Shown here one piece after another: positions 23,688 to 33,410 of a stretch of 64,000 nucleotides of DNA. How positions within the stretch are numbered: the stretch's first letter is position 1; each line of letters begins with the position of its first letter. Made by a program: the position numbers and the translations under genes. The notes under the pieces were generated by a model. That model worked only from the letters and a program-made list of their open reading frames with translations, was not told the DNA's origin and ran no database searches. This stretch comes from Obesumbacterium proteus (GTDB lineage: Bacteria > Pseudomonadota > Gammaproteobacteria > Enterobacterales > Enterobacteriaceae), in the NCBI RefSeq assembly GCF_001586165.1, contig NZ_CP014608.1:434001-498000 (forward strand). The letters run 5' to 3'.

Positions 23688-24769
23688 ACCTGCTCCCCTG
23701 CAGCAATGGCTAATGCTTGCTGCCAACCATCAATATAGTTTGGATTAAAGAACGCAATTTGGCTCTTATCGACCCCGCTCATCTGCCGCTGCGCTTCACG
23801 AACTACGCTTGGGTCTAGCGAATCACCATAAAACAATACGGGCAAATGCTGCTCAGCCAAATCCTGCCAGAATGGATTCTGACGACTCAACACAAACGGC
23901 ACCCCAAACTGGATCAGCAGGCACAAAGTCCCAATCCCCTGTTGGCGATTGAAAATGAAATAGCCCAAATCACAGCGGCGCAAAATATCGAGATAATCGT
24001 CGAAAGCCACCTGCTCCGTAAGAAGCTGTACATTCTCAACGGGGAATAACCGCTCAGCGGCTTCTCTCACTTGAGCAATATAGGCATCATTATTTGCCGG
24101 ATAGCCCAGCGGGATGATTATGCGATTATCGCAGCCGAACTGCTCTTTGATAGCTTCCAACGCTTCAATATGACGATTCGTCCGATCGCCCGAATTCCCC
24201 ACTAAAATAGTCAGCGGGCCATCCGGTAATTTTGTTGGATTTTCCAGCGTCAACGCCGGATCCATTCGCGTAGGAAAATAGAGCAAAGAAGCGGGTACGC
24301 GAGGATGACGCTGCTGGTAATGGATTAAATCACCGCGCGTAGCAAATACGTGTCCAACTCGCCCTTGAGCCACTCGGCGTAGCAGATAGAAAAGACGGAA
24401 TTTCCAGCTGGTTGCATCCTCGTACAGATCGGCGCCCCAAACATGCCAAGCCACCTGTGAGGATTTGATTTTCCCCGTCAGTATCGCAATCCACAGCGTG
24501 GGATTAAATTGGCCATGCATAAAGAAACGCACCGAACGATCGGCTTGAGCTCGCTTGATGACCGCTTCAGCTAAGCTTTTTTTATCGGGCCAAACGGCAA
24601 CATCGAGGTTATCAAATGCACTAAAAGCCGATGCGTCGCGTGCGGCAACCATAAAGTGCCGAGCCTGTCCTTCAGGCATGCGTTCACTCAGCACATCATT
24701 AAAGAAGCGCAGCACGGTAAGGTTATGGTGTGGGATATCCGATCCCAGAACGTGAATCAGTGTCGTCAT
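23684..24769 (-). CDS. wecF: TDP-Fuc4NAc:lipid II Fuc4NAc transferase WecF
   Basis: Adds 4-acetamido-4,6-dideoxy-D-galactose to complete the ECA trisaccharide (lipid III). 361 aa, family GT56: start MTTLIHVLGSDIPHHNLTVLRFFND and the conserved WHVWGADLYED and GNSGDRTNRH blocks. The ATG overlaps the wzxE stop by 4 bp and the stop overlaps wzyE, showing tight coupling. Confidence 0.96.
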   Translation of the reverse strand: MTTLIHVLGSDIPHHNLTVLRFFNDVLSERMPEGQARHFMVAARDASAFSAFDNLDVAVWPDKKSLAEAVIKRAQADRSVRFFMHGQFNPTLWIAILTGKIKSSQVAWHVWGADLYEDATSWKFRLFYLLRRVAQGRVGHVFATRGDLIHYQQRHPRVPASLLYFPTRMDPALTLENPTKLPDGPLTILVGNSGDRTNRHIEALEAIKEQFGCDNRIIIPLGYPANNDAYIAQVREAAERLFPVENVQLLTEQVAFDDYLDILRRCDLGYFIFNRQQGIGTLCLLIQFGVPFVLSRQNPFWQDLAEQHLPVLFYGDSLDPSVVREAQRQMSGVDKSQIAFFNPNYIDGWQQALAIAAGEQV

Positions 24770-26016
24770 GCCCGTCTACGATAAATCAAGAATACAGATG
24801 TGCAGAGCAGGAAATAGACGATGTAAGTCGCCATATATGCCTGAGCTGCCCCAAGAGCGCCATGCTGCGGGATCAACCAATGCGAGAACCCGGTTAGCAA
24901 GATGAACTGACTAACTTCGGTCATGACATAAAAACGCAGCGATGCTTTAGCAATCACCAGATAGCCAAAAACATAAGAACCGACTTTCAATACATCACCA
25001 ACCAATTGCCAAGCAAAGAGATCGCGCATCGCCGTAAATTTATTGGAGAACAGCAACCAGATGGCAAAATCTCGCAGCAACCATACGGTAAAACTCGCTA
25101 CGGCTACTGCTGGCAACACAAACATGAGCGAACGCGTAATTTCACGGCTAATCTCATGCTTACTCACCAACCGAGACAACGTCGGCAACAGATAAACGCT
25201 AAATGAGGCGGTGATAAACTGTAGGTAGGCATCTGAAATACTGCTTACACCCTGCCAAATCCCCACTTCATCCCAGCTATAGTACTGAGCAAGCAGATTT
25301 CGCATCATCACATAGGCCACCGGCAGCGTCACCGACGTGATGAGCGCCATGATGGTGAATTTGCCCAGATGACTCGCAATGGCTTTATCCCAGCCGAGAC
25401 GAAAATAATTTAGCGGTATATGTTGGCGTTTAAATAGCATGAACGCCGCGGGGATCACCACAATGGCCGGAACCAGCGCCAGCCCAGCCAATGCGCCAGG
25501 GTAGCCACCAAACGCATAGCAGAGATAGTACGCCACAACGCCCAGCAAACTACCGCCGATAATTGATAGCGCGTTGCCACGTGCGTCACGGAAGCCTTTT
25601 AGCACCGCCATAAAGAAGTTGGCGTAGGCAATCCCCATCTGGATAAACGCCACGGCGCGGACTATTGGTTGATAGTCTGCGTGCCCGAATAAACCGACGC
25701 TTATCGGTTCAGCGGCGATCAGGAATACCACCGCCAGCAGGGTCGAAAACCCTAAAATCATGCTGGACGAGGTACCAACGACCGCTTTTAAACGATCTGG
25801 CTGCTGATGGTATTCCGCGACGTATTTGGTGATACCGTTAAAAATGCCGGCACCTGATAGCACGCCCAAAACAGTAACCATCTGGCGAAAGTTCCCCGCC
25901 TGACCCACACCGCTAGGGCCAAAAGAGACTGCCAACAGTTTTACGACCAAAAGCCCTACCCCGATTTTTATCAGAGTAGAGCCTGCCGTCCAAAGAGATG
26001 CTTTTGCTAATGACAT
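24766..26016 (-). CDS. wzxE: lipid III flippase WzxE
   Basis: Flips the undecaprenyl-PP trisaccharide across the inner membrane. 416 aa, same as E. coli, about twelve membrane segments of the polysaccharide-transport (MOP) superfamily; starts MSLAKASLWTAGSTLIKIG with the conserved FGPSGVGQAGNFRQM. Start and stop both overlap neighbouring genes. Confidence 0.96.
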   Translation of the reverse strand: MSLAKASLWTAGSTLIKIGVGLLVVKLLAVSFGPSGVGQAGNFRQMVTVLGVLSGAGIFNGITKYVAEYHQQPDRLKAVVGTSSSMILGFSTLLAVVFLIAAEPISVGLFGHADYQPIVRAVAFIQMGIAYANFFMAVLKGFRDARGNALSIIGGSLLGVVAYYLCYAFGGYPGALAGLALVPAIVVIPAAFMLFKRQHIPLNYFRLGWDKAIASHLGKFTIMALITSVTLPVAYVMMRNLLAQYYSWDEVGIWQGVSSISDAYLQFITASFSVYLLPTLSRLVSKHEISREITRSLMFVLPAVAVASFTVWLLRDFAIWLLFSNKFTAMRDLFAWQLVGDVLKVGSYVFGYLVIAKASLRFYVMTEVSQFILLTGFSHWLIPQHGALGAAQAYMATYIVYFLLCTSVFLIYRRRA

Positions 26017-27146
26017 CAGCCGAAGAAACTCAGGATCGTGTTGATTACCGTTCGTTGATTTACGTCAGGCATATTATAGAACAGCGGTAGGCGCGCTAAA
26101 CGCTCGCTCTCTTTGGTCGTGAAGATGTCCTCACCAACAAAGCGACCAAAGCGTTCGCCAGCTGGGCATTCATGCAGCGGAATATAGTGGAATACCGACA
26201 TAATTTCGGCTTCTTTCAGATAGCTGATAAATGCTGAGCGCTGCTCAATATCATTCAGTTTAAGGTAGAACATATGCGCATTTTGCTGGCAATCATCAGG
26301 TACGGATGGGAGCTCAACCTTGCCCTTTTGGGCTAACGGTAAAAACGCATCATAATAATTCTGCCAAAGCTGCAAACGACGCTGATTGATCTTCTCTGCG
26401 GCTTCCAACTGAGCCCATAAATAAGCGGCCTGTAGATCAGACATCAGATAGCTAGAGCCAATATCACGCCAGGTATATTTATCGACCAAGCCACGGAAGA
26501 ACTGGCTACGATTGGTACCTTTCTCGCGGATAATCTCAGCACGCTCAATCAGTGCCGGATCGTTAATCAGCGTTGCGCCGCCTTCACCACCAGCGGTGTA
26601 GTTTTTGGTTTCATGGAAGCTAAAGCAACCAATATGACCAATGGAGCCCAGCGCTTTGCCCTTGTAAGTCGACATCACGCCCTGAGCGGCATCCTCCACC
26701 ACAAACAGATTATATTTTTTTGCCAGCGCCATAATGGTGTCCATTTCACAGGCCACGCCTGCGTAGTGAACTGGCACAATCGCGCGGGTTTTATCCGTGA
26801 TAGCGGCTTCAATTTTGGTTTCATCGATATTCATCGTATCTGGACGCAGATCGACAAAGACTACCGTCGCACCACGCAACACAAACGCATTGGCCGTGGA
26901 AACAAAGGTAAAACTCGGCATGATAACTTCGTCACCAGGCTGAATATCCAGCAGCAGCGCGGCCATTTCCAAAGAGGCGGTGCACGAAGGCGTCAGCAAT
27001 ACTTTAGCGCTGCCAAAGCGTTGTTCCATCCATTGCTGGCAACGGCGAGTAAAACCACCATCACCGCACAGCTTGCCGCTGCTCATCGCAGCCTGCATAT
27101 ACTCAAGTTCGGTCCCTACCACTGGAGGAGCATTAAATGGAATCAT
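26016..27146 (-). CDS. wecE: dTDP-4-amino-4,6-dideoxygalactose transaminase WecE (RffA)
   Basis: PLP aminotransferase that makes dTDP-4-amino-4,6-dideoxy-D-galactose from dTDP-4-keto-6-deoxyglucose. The start at 27146 (MIPFNAPPVVGTELEYM) has AGGTGA upstream and gives 376 aa, exactly the E. coli length; a longer frame to 27182 is not conserved. PLP-lysine K181 in FHETKNYTAGGEGG; the DegT/DnrJ/EryC1 fold is evident (VVEDAAQGV). It overlaps the wzxE start by one base. Confidence 0.97.
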   Translation of the reverse strand: MIPFNAPPVVGTELEYMQAAMSSGKLCGDGGFTRRCQQWMEQRFGSAKVLLTPSCTASLEMAALLLDIQPGDEVIMPSFTFVSTANAFVLRGATVVFVDLRPDTMNIDETKIEAAITDKTRAIVPVHYAGVACEMDTIMALAKKYNLFVVEDAAQGVMSTYKGKALGSIGHIGCFSFHETKNYTAGGEGGATLINDPALIERAEIIREKGTNRSQFFRGLVDKYTWRDIGSSYLMSDLQAAYLWAQLEAAEKINQRRLQLWQNYYDAFLPLAQKGKVELPSVPDDCQQNAHMFYLKLNDIEQRSAFISYLKEAEIMSVFHYIPLHECPAGERFGRFVGEDIFTTKESERLARLPLFYNMPDVNQRTVINTILSFFG

Positions 27147-27150
27147 GTGT

Positions 27151-27876
27151 TCACCTGTATAGCCAGTAGGCCGTGCTTTCAATCACGGCACCGCTGCGAA
27201 TATAAAGCCGTAAAGCCGGAATATTGCCGATTTGCGTTGCAACATGCAGACGCGATAGGCTTTTATCCCGACACCAATTTTGTGCCAATAGCATTAACTG
27301 CTTGCCGACGCCCAGACCGCTAGATTCTGGCGCAACCGCCAGCAAACCAATTCTGGCCTCGCCGTTATCAAGAGCTCGCAAAGTGACAAAACCCGCGGGT
27401 TTCATCTGTGCATTCAGAACTAACAGACATTGATGGTCAAAGGTGCCCACCACGGCTTTTTCCACCCACTCGGCGTAAAATCGCGCACTATCGCCTGTTT
27501 GGTACCAAGGTGCACGAAAGCGGCTGAGCGCGAAAGCCTGAGCGGCCTGAGCCCGCAACCAAGGAATATCCTCAGTCGAAGCAATGCGGCTAGAGGTAGC
27601 CATCGTCTGTGAGTTAGCAGGTTCTGTGCCAAGTTGGTCTTTTTCTATGGAAAGAGAAAGATCTATTTCCCCCTCGACTAAACGAAAACCTAGATTGGCT
27701 AAATCATCCGCCAGCGCGACTCGGTCGGCGGGAATTTTGGCCTGCACAATATCAAACGGCTGAAAATCAGCCGTTGTTAATATTGGGGCCGCCGTTGAAA
27801 AAGCTAACTTGGCGGTGCGGAGATGAAAATATTCACTCTCCCATGCCAGGGGTTCAATACTGGCGTGGACGCACAT
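27151..27876 (-). CDS. wecD: dTDP-fucosamine acetyltransferase WecD (RffC)
   Basis: GNAT acetyltransferase converting dTDP-Fuc4N to dTDP-Fuc4NAc with acetyl-CoA. 241 aa, somewhat longer than E. coli (224). N-terminus MCVHASIEPLAWESEYF aligns with the family; the C-terminal GNAT domain has the acetyl-CoA loop PESSGLGVGKQLM and the end IRSGAVIESTAYWLYR is characteristic. Its start lies 23 bp inside the 3' end of rffH. Confidence 0.95.
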   Translation of the reverse strand: MCVHASIEPLAWESEYFHLRTAKLAFSTAAPILTTADFQPFDIVQAKIPADRVALADDLANLGFRLVEGEIDLSLSIEKDQLGTEPANSQTMATSSRIASTEDIPWLRAQAAQAFALSRFRAPWYQTGDSARFYAEWVEKAVVGTFDHQCLLVLNAQMKPAGFVTLRALDNGEARIGLLAVAPESSGLGVGKQLMLLAQNWCRDKSLSRLHVATQIGNIPALRLYIRSGAVIESTAYWLYR

Positions 27877-28735
27877 GCAATAGATCCATTAGGTATTTGC
27901 CATAGCCCGTTTTAACCAATTTTTGTGCCGCACGTTTCACACCATCATCGTCAAGCCAGCCATTGCGCCATGCAATCTCTTCAAGACACGCTATTTTAAA
28001 GCCCTGACGCTTTTCAACCGTTTGCACAAACGTACTTGCTTCAATCAAACTGTCGTGAGTCCCAGTATCTAGCCAAGCAAAACCACGGCCGAGTAATTCA
28101 ACGCTCAGCTCACCACGCTCTAAGTACACCTGATTGATGCTGGTAATTTCCAACTCACCACGTTCAGAAGGCTTGATCTGTTTCGCTATATCAACCACTT
28201 GATTATCGTAGAAATAAAGCCCAGTGACCGCCCAGTTTGATTTAGGATGTTCTGGCTTCTCTTCAATGGAAAGAGCACGGAATTCGTCGTCAAATTCAAC
28301 AACACCGAAACGCTCAGGATCCATCACCTGATAACCGAATACCGTGGCACCATGCTGACGTTTCGCTACGTTACGTAACTTAGGGCTAAAACCTTGTCCA
28401 AAATAGATATTATCCCCCAGCACTAAACAGGAGGACTCTCCATTAATAAAGGCCTCCCCTATCAGAAAGGCCTGTGCTAAACCATCAGGGCTAGGCTGTT
28501 CCGCATAGCTCAGGTTAATACCGAACTCTTCACCACTGCCAAGCAGACGCTGAAATGAGGGCAAATCCTCAGGAGTAGAAATAACCAGAATATCCCTAAT
28601 CCCCGCCAGCATTAAGACTGATATCGGGTAGTAAATCATCGGCTTATCATAAATTGGCAGCAATTGTTTAGACACACCACGAGTGATTGGGTGTAAACGC
28701 GTGCCAGAACCGCCCGCTAGAACTATACCTTTCAT
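27854..28735 (-). CDS. rffH: glucose-1-phosphate thymidylyltransferase RffH
   Basis: Makes dTDP-glucose from dTTP and glucose-1-phosphate, first step towards dTDP-Fuc4NAc. 293 aa; nucleotide-binding signature GIVLAGGSGTRLHP at the N-terminus, then SKQLLPIYDKPMIYYP and EKPEHPKSNWAVTGLYFYD. Paralogue RmlA would be encoded elsewhere; ECA context supports RffH. A 77-bp gap separates it from rffG, the second largest gap in this operon. Confidence 0.96.
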   Translation of the reverse strand: MKGIVLAGGSGTRLHPITRGVSKQLLPIYDKPMIYYPISVLMLAGIRDILVISTPEDLPSFQRLLGSGEEFGINLSYAEQPSPDGLAQAFLIGEAFINGESSCLVLGDNIYFGQGFSPKLRNVAKRQHGATVFGYQVMDPERFGVVEFDDEFRALSIEEKPEHPKSNWAVTGLYFYDNQVVDIAKQIKPSERGELEITSINQVYLERGELSVELLGRGFAWLDTGTHDSLIEASTFVQTVEKRQGFKIACLEEIAWRNGWLDDDGVKRAAQKLVKTGYGKYLMDLLHVRPRQY

Positions 28736-28812
28736 AAATCATGCCCTTCATGAAGCAGCCACAGTAATATAATTAACCCAAAAACGGCGAATCTTATTCC
28801 CATGGTGACAAA

Positions 28813-29883
28813 TTATTGCAGACCCAAGCGCTCACCGGCGTAAGAGCCATCCTGCACACGCTTCCACCACGATTCGTTGGCCAGATACCATTGAACCGTT
28901 TTACGAATGCCGCTTTCAAAGGTTTCTTGAGGTCGCCAACCAAGCTCACGCTCAATTTTGGCTGCATCAATGGCGTAACGCATATCGTGCCCAGGGCGAT
29001 CGGTCACATAAGTAATTAAATCAGCATAGTGCTCAACACCTTCTGGTTTGTTAGGAACAAGTTCCTCCAGAAGAGCACAAACGGTTTTCACAACGTCGAT
29101 ATTTTTACGTTCGTTGTGGCCACCAATGTTATAAGTTTCGCCAATCGCACCTTCAGTAACCACCAGATACAACGCACGCGCATGATCTTCAACATAAAGC
29201 CAATCACGGATCTGGGCTCCACTGCCATAAACCGGCAGCGGCTTGCCCGCTAATGCGTTGAGGATAATCAACGGGATTAGCTTCTCAGGGAAATGATACG
29301 GGCCATAGTTGTTCGAACAGTTGGTCACTATGGTCGGGAAACCATAGGTCCGTAGCCAAGCGCGTACCAAGTGATCGCTAGATGCTTTGGAAGCCGAATA
29401 TGGGCTACTTGGTGCATATGGCGTTGTTTCAGTAAAGAAATCATCAGTGCCATGCAGATCGCCATAAACTTCGTCGGTGGAAATATGATGGAAACGGAAT
29501 GCTTCTTTACGCGATGCATCGAGCCCATTCCAGTACTGACGAGCAGCCTCTAACATCGTATAAGTACCGACGATGTTGGTTTCAATAAAATCAGCAGGGC
29601 CATCGATAGAACGATCAACATGGCTTTCAGCGGCCAGGTGCATCACATAGTCAGGCTGGTACTGAGCAAAAACGCGATCCAATTCACTGCGGTTACAAAT
29701 ATCAACCTGTTCAAACGCATAGCGCTCGTTATCGGCTACGGGAGTGAGCGATTCCAAGTTGCCAGCGTAGGTCAGCTTATCAACCACCACGACGCTGTTA
29801 TTGGTATCTGCAATGATATGACGTACAACGGCGGAACCAATAAATCCAGCACCGCCGGTTACAAGAATGCGTTTCACTTCCAT
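28813..29883 (-). CDS. rffG: dTDP-glucose 4,6-dehydratase RffG
   Basis: Short-chain dehydrogenase/reductase family enzyme producing dTDP-4-keto-6-deoxyglucose. 356 aa; Rossmann motif GGAGFIGS, catalytic STDEVYGDL and YSASKASSDH (Tyr-X3-Lys), with NNYGPYHFPEKLIP. The start overlaps the wecC stop by 10 bp. Confidence 0.97.
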   Translation of the reverse strand: MEVKRILVTGGAGFIGSAVVRHIIADTNNSVVVVDKLTYAGNLESLTPVADNERYAFEQVDICNRSELDRVFAQYQPDYVMHLAAESHVDRSIDGPADFIETNIVGTYTMLEAARQYWNGLDASRKEAFRFHHISTDEVYGDLHGTDDFFTETTPYAPSSPYSASKASSDHLVRAWLRTYGFPTIVTNCSNNYGPYHFPEKLIPLIILNALAGKPLPVYGSGAQIRDWLYVEDHARALYLVVTEGAIGETYNIGGHNERKNIDVVKTVCALLEELVPNKPEGVEHYADLITYVTDRPGHDMRYAIDAAKIERELGWRPQETFESGIRKTVQWYLANESWWKRVQDGSYAGERLGLQ

Positions 29884-31136
29884 ACACCTTTAGTATCAAT
29901 GATGTAAGTCTGAACAACTTGCTCCGCAGGAATGGCTTTAAACTGTTTATGATCAACCAGCATTACGATTACATCCGCATCACGTAACGCATCATCAATA
30001 TTAGCCAGCTCGGCATGGCCAACCAGCTTCTTCGGTAGCTGCTCAATATTTGGTTCAACGACCAGCGTTTTACCTACATGCCACTCGGAAATCATGTGTG
30101 CAATTTCCATTGCAGGGCTTTCGCGTAAATCGTCAATATCAGGCTTAAAGGCCAATCCGAAGCAGGCAATTTTAACTTCAGCAGCGCGTTTGCCCGATTG
30201 AGCTAAGCAATCAGCCACGGTAGCCTTAACGCGATCAACCACCCATAGAGGTTTACCGTCATTCACCAGACGTGCCGTATGGATTAAACGTGCCTGTTGC
30301 GGATTTTGAGAAACGATAAACCAAGGGTCAACCGCAATGCAGTGTCCGCCAACGCCTGGACCGGGCTGCAAAATATTGACGCGCGGATGACGGTTGGCAA
30401 GGGAAATTAAATCCCAAACGTTGATCCCCTGAGTATCACAAATCAACGACAGCTCATTAGCGAAGGCAATATTCACATCGCGGAAGCTGTTTTCCGTTAA
30501 TTTGCACATTTCAGCGGTGCGTGAGTTCGTGACTACGCATTCACCTTCGAGGAATATGTTATACAGCTCGCTGGCTCGCGCAGAACATTTTGGCGTCATT
30601 CCGCCAATGACACGGTCATTTTGGATCAGCTCGACCATCACTTTGCCCGGCAATACGCGCTCAGGGCAGTAGGCGATGTTTACATCAGCCGCTTCTCCGA
30701 CTTGATGTGGGAAGGTTAAATCAGGGCGGGAATCAGCCAGCCAAGCGACCATTTGCTCAGTGGCACCGACAGGGGAAGTGGACTCGAGAATAACCAAGTC
30801 GCCTTTTTTCAGCACTGGCGCTATCGATTTTGCCGCAGACTCAACAAAGACCATATCGGGCTCATGATCGCCTTTAAATGGCGTAGGGACCGCGATCAGA
30901 AAAGCGTCTGCTGCTTCGGGTTTGGTTACCGCACGTAGGAAGCCTCCCTCAACGGCCTGTTTAACGACCTTGTCCAAGTCCGGCTCAACGATGTGGATAG
31001 CACCGCGATTAATCGTATCGACGGCGTGCTGGTTCACATCTACGCCAATCACTTTTTTCTGGCGTGAGGAAAATGCTGCGGCCGTTGGTAAACCAATGTA
31101 CCCCAGACCAATAACAGAGATAGTTTCAAAACTCAT
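29874..31136 (-). CDS. wecC: UDP-N-acetyl-D-mannosamine dehydrogenase WecC
   Basis: Oxidises UDP-ManNAc to UDP-ManNAcA with NAD+. 420 aa, identical in length to E. coli. Rossmann motif GLGYIGLPTA, substrate-binding block NIAYCPERVLPG, catalytic-region GPGVGGHCIAVDPW with the active Cys, and ACFGLAFKPDIDDLRESPA. Overlaps wecB by 4 bp. Confidence 0.97.
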   Translation of the reverse strand: MSFETISVIGLGYIGLPTAAAFSSRQKKVIGVDVNQHAVDTINRGAIHIVEPDLDKVVKQAVEGGFLRAVTKPEAADAFLIAVPTPFKGDHEPDMVFVESAAKSIAPVLKKGDLVILESTSPVGATEQMVAWLADSRPDLTFPHQVGEAADVNIAYCPERVLPGKVMVELIQNDRVIGGMTPKCSARASELYNIFLEGECVVTNSRTAEMCKLTENSFRDVNIAFANELSLICDTQGINVWDLISLANRHPRVNILQPGPGVGGHCIAVDPWFIVSQNPQQARLIHTARLVNDGKPLWVVDRVKATVADCLAQSGKRAAEVKIACFGLAFKPDIDDLRESPAMEIAHMISEWHVGKTLVVEPNIEQLPKKLVGHAELANIDDALRDADVIVMLVDHKQFKAIPAEQVVQTYIIDTKGVWK

Positions 31137-32263
31137 AACGTCACCTGATGATTTTTTAGGGCTTCAAGGATGCGCTGACAGGCATGTCCATCGCCATACG
31201 GGTTATGTGCACGGCTCATCGCATGATATTCCTCTTCATTCGTGAGAAGCCGACTGACTTGTTCTAATATATCCTGAGTATCCGTCCCTACGAGGCGCAC
31301 TGTTCCTGCATCCACCGCTTCTGGACGTTCGGTCGTATCTCGCATTACCAACACCGGTTTACCCAGCGATGGAGCCTCTTCCTGAATACCACCAGAGTCT
31401 GTCAGGATCATATAGGCGTGGTTCATGAGATAGACGAAAGGCAAATAGTCTTGGGGATCGATAAGAATCACGTTATCAATCCCACGTAAAATGCGGTTAA
31501 CCGGCTCGCTCACGTTCGGGTTTAAGTGCACGGGATAAACGACTTGCACATCGGGATGCATGCGAGCGATCTCAGCTAATGCACTGCAAATACGTTCAAA
31601 TCCGCCACCAAAGCTTTCTCGACGATGCCCGGTAACAAGAATCATCTTCTTGTTTTTATCCAAGAAAGGATAACGTTGATCGAGGCTTTCTCTCAGCTCA
31701 TCATTGCTAAATACACGATCACGTACCCAAATCAATGCATCTATAACGGTATTCCCCGTCACAAAGATATTTTTGTCAGAGATCGCTTCTCTAATCAGGT
31801 TCTGTTTGGAGGTTTCCGTTGGCGCAAAGTGGAACATGGCCATATGACCTGTCAGAGTACGGTTTGCCTCTTCCGGCCACGGAGAATACAGATTGCCCGT
31901 GCGCAGACCTGCTTCAACATGGCCAACGGGAATACGCTGGTAAAAAGCGGCAAGGCTTGCGGCCATGGTGGTGGTGGTATCACCGTGAACCAATACGATG
32001 TCAGGTTTAAACTCTTCTAATACCGGCTTCAACCCCTCAAGAATACGACAGGTTATTTCACTTAGCCCCTGACCCGGTTTCATAATATTAAGGTCATAGT
32101 CAGGTACGATATTAAATAGATGTAATACTTGATCCAGCATCTCGCGATGCTGAGCGGTTACGCAAACTCTCGCTTCAAAGGCACTGTCCTTGGCCAAAGC
32201 ATGAACCAGTGGTGCCATTTTAATGGCTTCAGGACGAGTTCCAAATACAGTCAATACTTTCAC
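31133..32263 (-). CDS. wecB: UDP-N-acetylglucosamine 2-epimerase WecB
   Basis: Non-hydrolysing epimerase making UDP-ManNAc. 376 aa as in E. coli; MKVLTVFGTRPEAIKMAPL, VHGDTTTTMAASLAAFY, VEAGLRTGN and LTDSGGIQEEAPSLGKPVLVMR are all present. An 85-bp gap with a strong hairpin separates it from wzzE upstream. Confidence 0.97.
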   Translation of the reverse strand: MKVLTVFGTRPEAIKMAPLVHALAKDSAFEARVCVTAQHREMLDQVLHLFNIVPDYDLNIMKPGQGLSEITCRILEGLKPVLEEFKPDIVLVHGDTTTTMAASLAAFYQRIPVGHVEAGLRTGNLYSPWPEEANRTLTGHMAMFHFAPTETSKQNLIREAISDKNIFVTGNTVIDALIWVRDRVFSNDELRESLDQRYPFLDKNKKMILVTGHRRESFGGGFERICSALAEIARMHPDVQVVYPVHLNPNVSEPVNRILRGIDNVILIDPQDYLPFVYLMNHAYMILTDSGGIQEEAPSLGKPVLVMRDTTERPEAVDAGTVRLVGTDTQDILEQVSRLLTNEEEYHAMSRAHNPYGDGHACQRILEALKNHQVTL

Positions 32264-32307
32264 TGTAGATCTCTTTTTATCAGTAAATTACGACCATTAG
32301 CCGTAGT

Positions 32308-32329
32308 TTGGGCACCTTTCGGTGCCCAA
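32308..32329 (-). promoter_or_regulatory. intra-operon hairpin between wzzE and wecB
   Basis: Perfect 9-bp stem TTGGGCACC / GGTGCCCAA closed on the minus strand by a GAAA tetraloop, with no U-run after it. Very stable, so it may act as an RNA processing or stabilising element, or as a partial attenuator, between the chain-length regulator gene and the sugar genes. Confidence 0.55.
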
Positions 32330-32348
32330 TAGGATGAATTCAGATAAC

Positions 32349-33398
32349 TTACGGACGGGTTCGCCTTGCTAAGGCAACACCAGCACCCACTAAAGCACCA
32401 ATCGCTCCCCACATCACCAACATAAATCCACGGCGAGGACTATCGCGCTTAACCGGTTCTTCTGGAGTACGCAGATAGCGATAGGTTTGGAATTTGCTAT
32501 CCAGTGTCGGTCCGACATTCAGAGTGTTTAGCATGGCACGATTTTGATCATAGTCGAGATCGTAGCTTGGCCCTGAGGCCTGTAATGCTTCTAACCGCGC
32601 CTGCAACATTGGACGACCCAGCATGAACAAGTCAGCTGCAGGAAGCTGCTCTGCGGGGGTATCGGTGCGTGAACTGCTGATCCCTTGCTGTTGGGCAATT
32701 TTCAAGCCTTGCTCTAGCCCTTTCACTTCGCGTTGGTAAATGGCAGAAGCCACTTCTTCCTGACGTTTAACCTGAGCTTTGAGTGAAATAGTACGAGCAG
32801 CCCACGCCCCTTGAATCTCTTCATTCAAGTGAGTAGCCGCTTGTTGGCTGGCAAAAGCAACGTACTGACGCAACAGTTGATTCGCATCAGCCGCCGTTTC
32901 AGCAATCAACTTAACGCTGTCATTCGTTTTCTTCGCGTCATCACGAGGCAGGAAAATGATGTTATTGATCATTTCATCCAATAGCGCGGCATCAGCTTTA
33001 GCGTCACCCTCTTTACGCTCTTGGTAATACTTAGTCTGTAGCCAGAAATCACGACGTGTATCGTATGCTGCAAGCTGCATGATGAATTCATTGTAGGCCT
33101 CATCTGCAATTGTCGTCTCTTGCGTAGCATTAGCACCAATTCGCTGATCAAGATTACGCAAAAACTGCTGCTGCGAGTAGTAGCCACCCAGCATGTTTAC
33201 CGTTGGTCTATCGGTAATTGCGGTCGCGCTCCACTCTTGCTTCATCAGGAACGAAACCAGTATTGCTACGATAGCAAAGGCAGCGGCCATACCAATAATC
33301 CACGTTTTGCCTTGCCACAGGGTGCGGCATAACCCGCGAATATCTAACTCGTTTTCAACGAGCATTTCGTTCTGATTCGACATTGTCTCAATATCCAT
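32349..33398 (-). CDS. wzzE: ECA chain-length determinant WzzE
   Basis: Polysaccharide co-polymerase that sets ECA chain length, acting with WzyE. About 349 aa from the ATG at 33398 (E. coli 348); a GTG one codon earlier and an ATG at MSNQNEM are alternatives, with no strong ribosome site for any. N-terminal membrane helix after ENELDIRGLCRTLW, a large periplasmic helical domain with coiled-coil potential, and a C-terminal helix with the Pro-rich KRDSPRRGFMLVMWG motif. Confidence 0.94.
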   Translation of the reverse strand: MDIETMSNQNEMLVENELDIRGLCRTLWQGKTWIIGMAAAFAIVAILVSFLMKQEWSATAITDRPTVNMLGGYYSQQQFLRNLDQRIGANATQETTIADEAYNEFIMQLAAYDTRRDFWLQTKYYQERKEGDAKADAALLDEMINNIIFLPRDDAKKTNDSVKLIAETAADANQLLRQYVAFASQQAATHLNEEIQGAWAARTISLKAQVKRQEEVASAIYQREVKGLEQGLKIAQQQGISSSRTDTPAEQLPAADLFMLGRPMLQARLEALQASGPSYDLDYDQNRAMLNTLNVGPTLDSKFQTYRYLRTPEEPVKRDSPRRGFMLVMWGAIGALVGAGVALARRTRP

Positions 33399-33410
33399 CA
33401 CTACATCAGG

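Noticed and set aside
27854..27876. wecD start overlapping rffH by 23 bp as a possible wrong start
   Set aside because: The residues before the next possible start align with the conserved WecD N-terminus, so the overlap is accepted.
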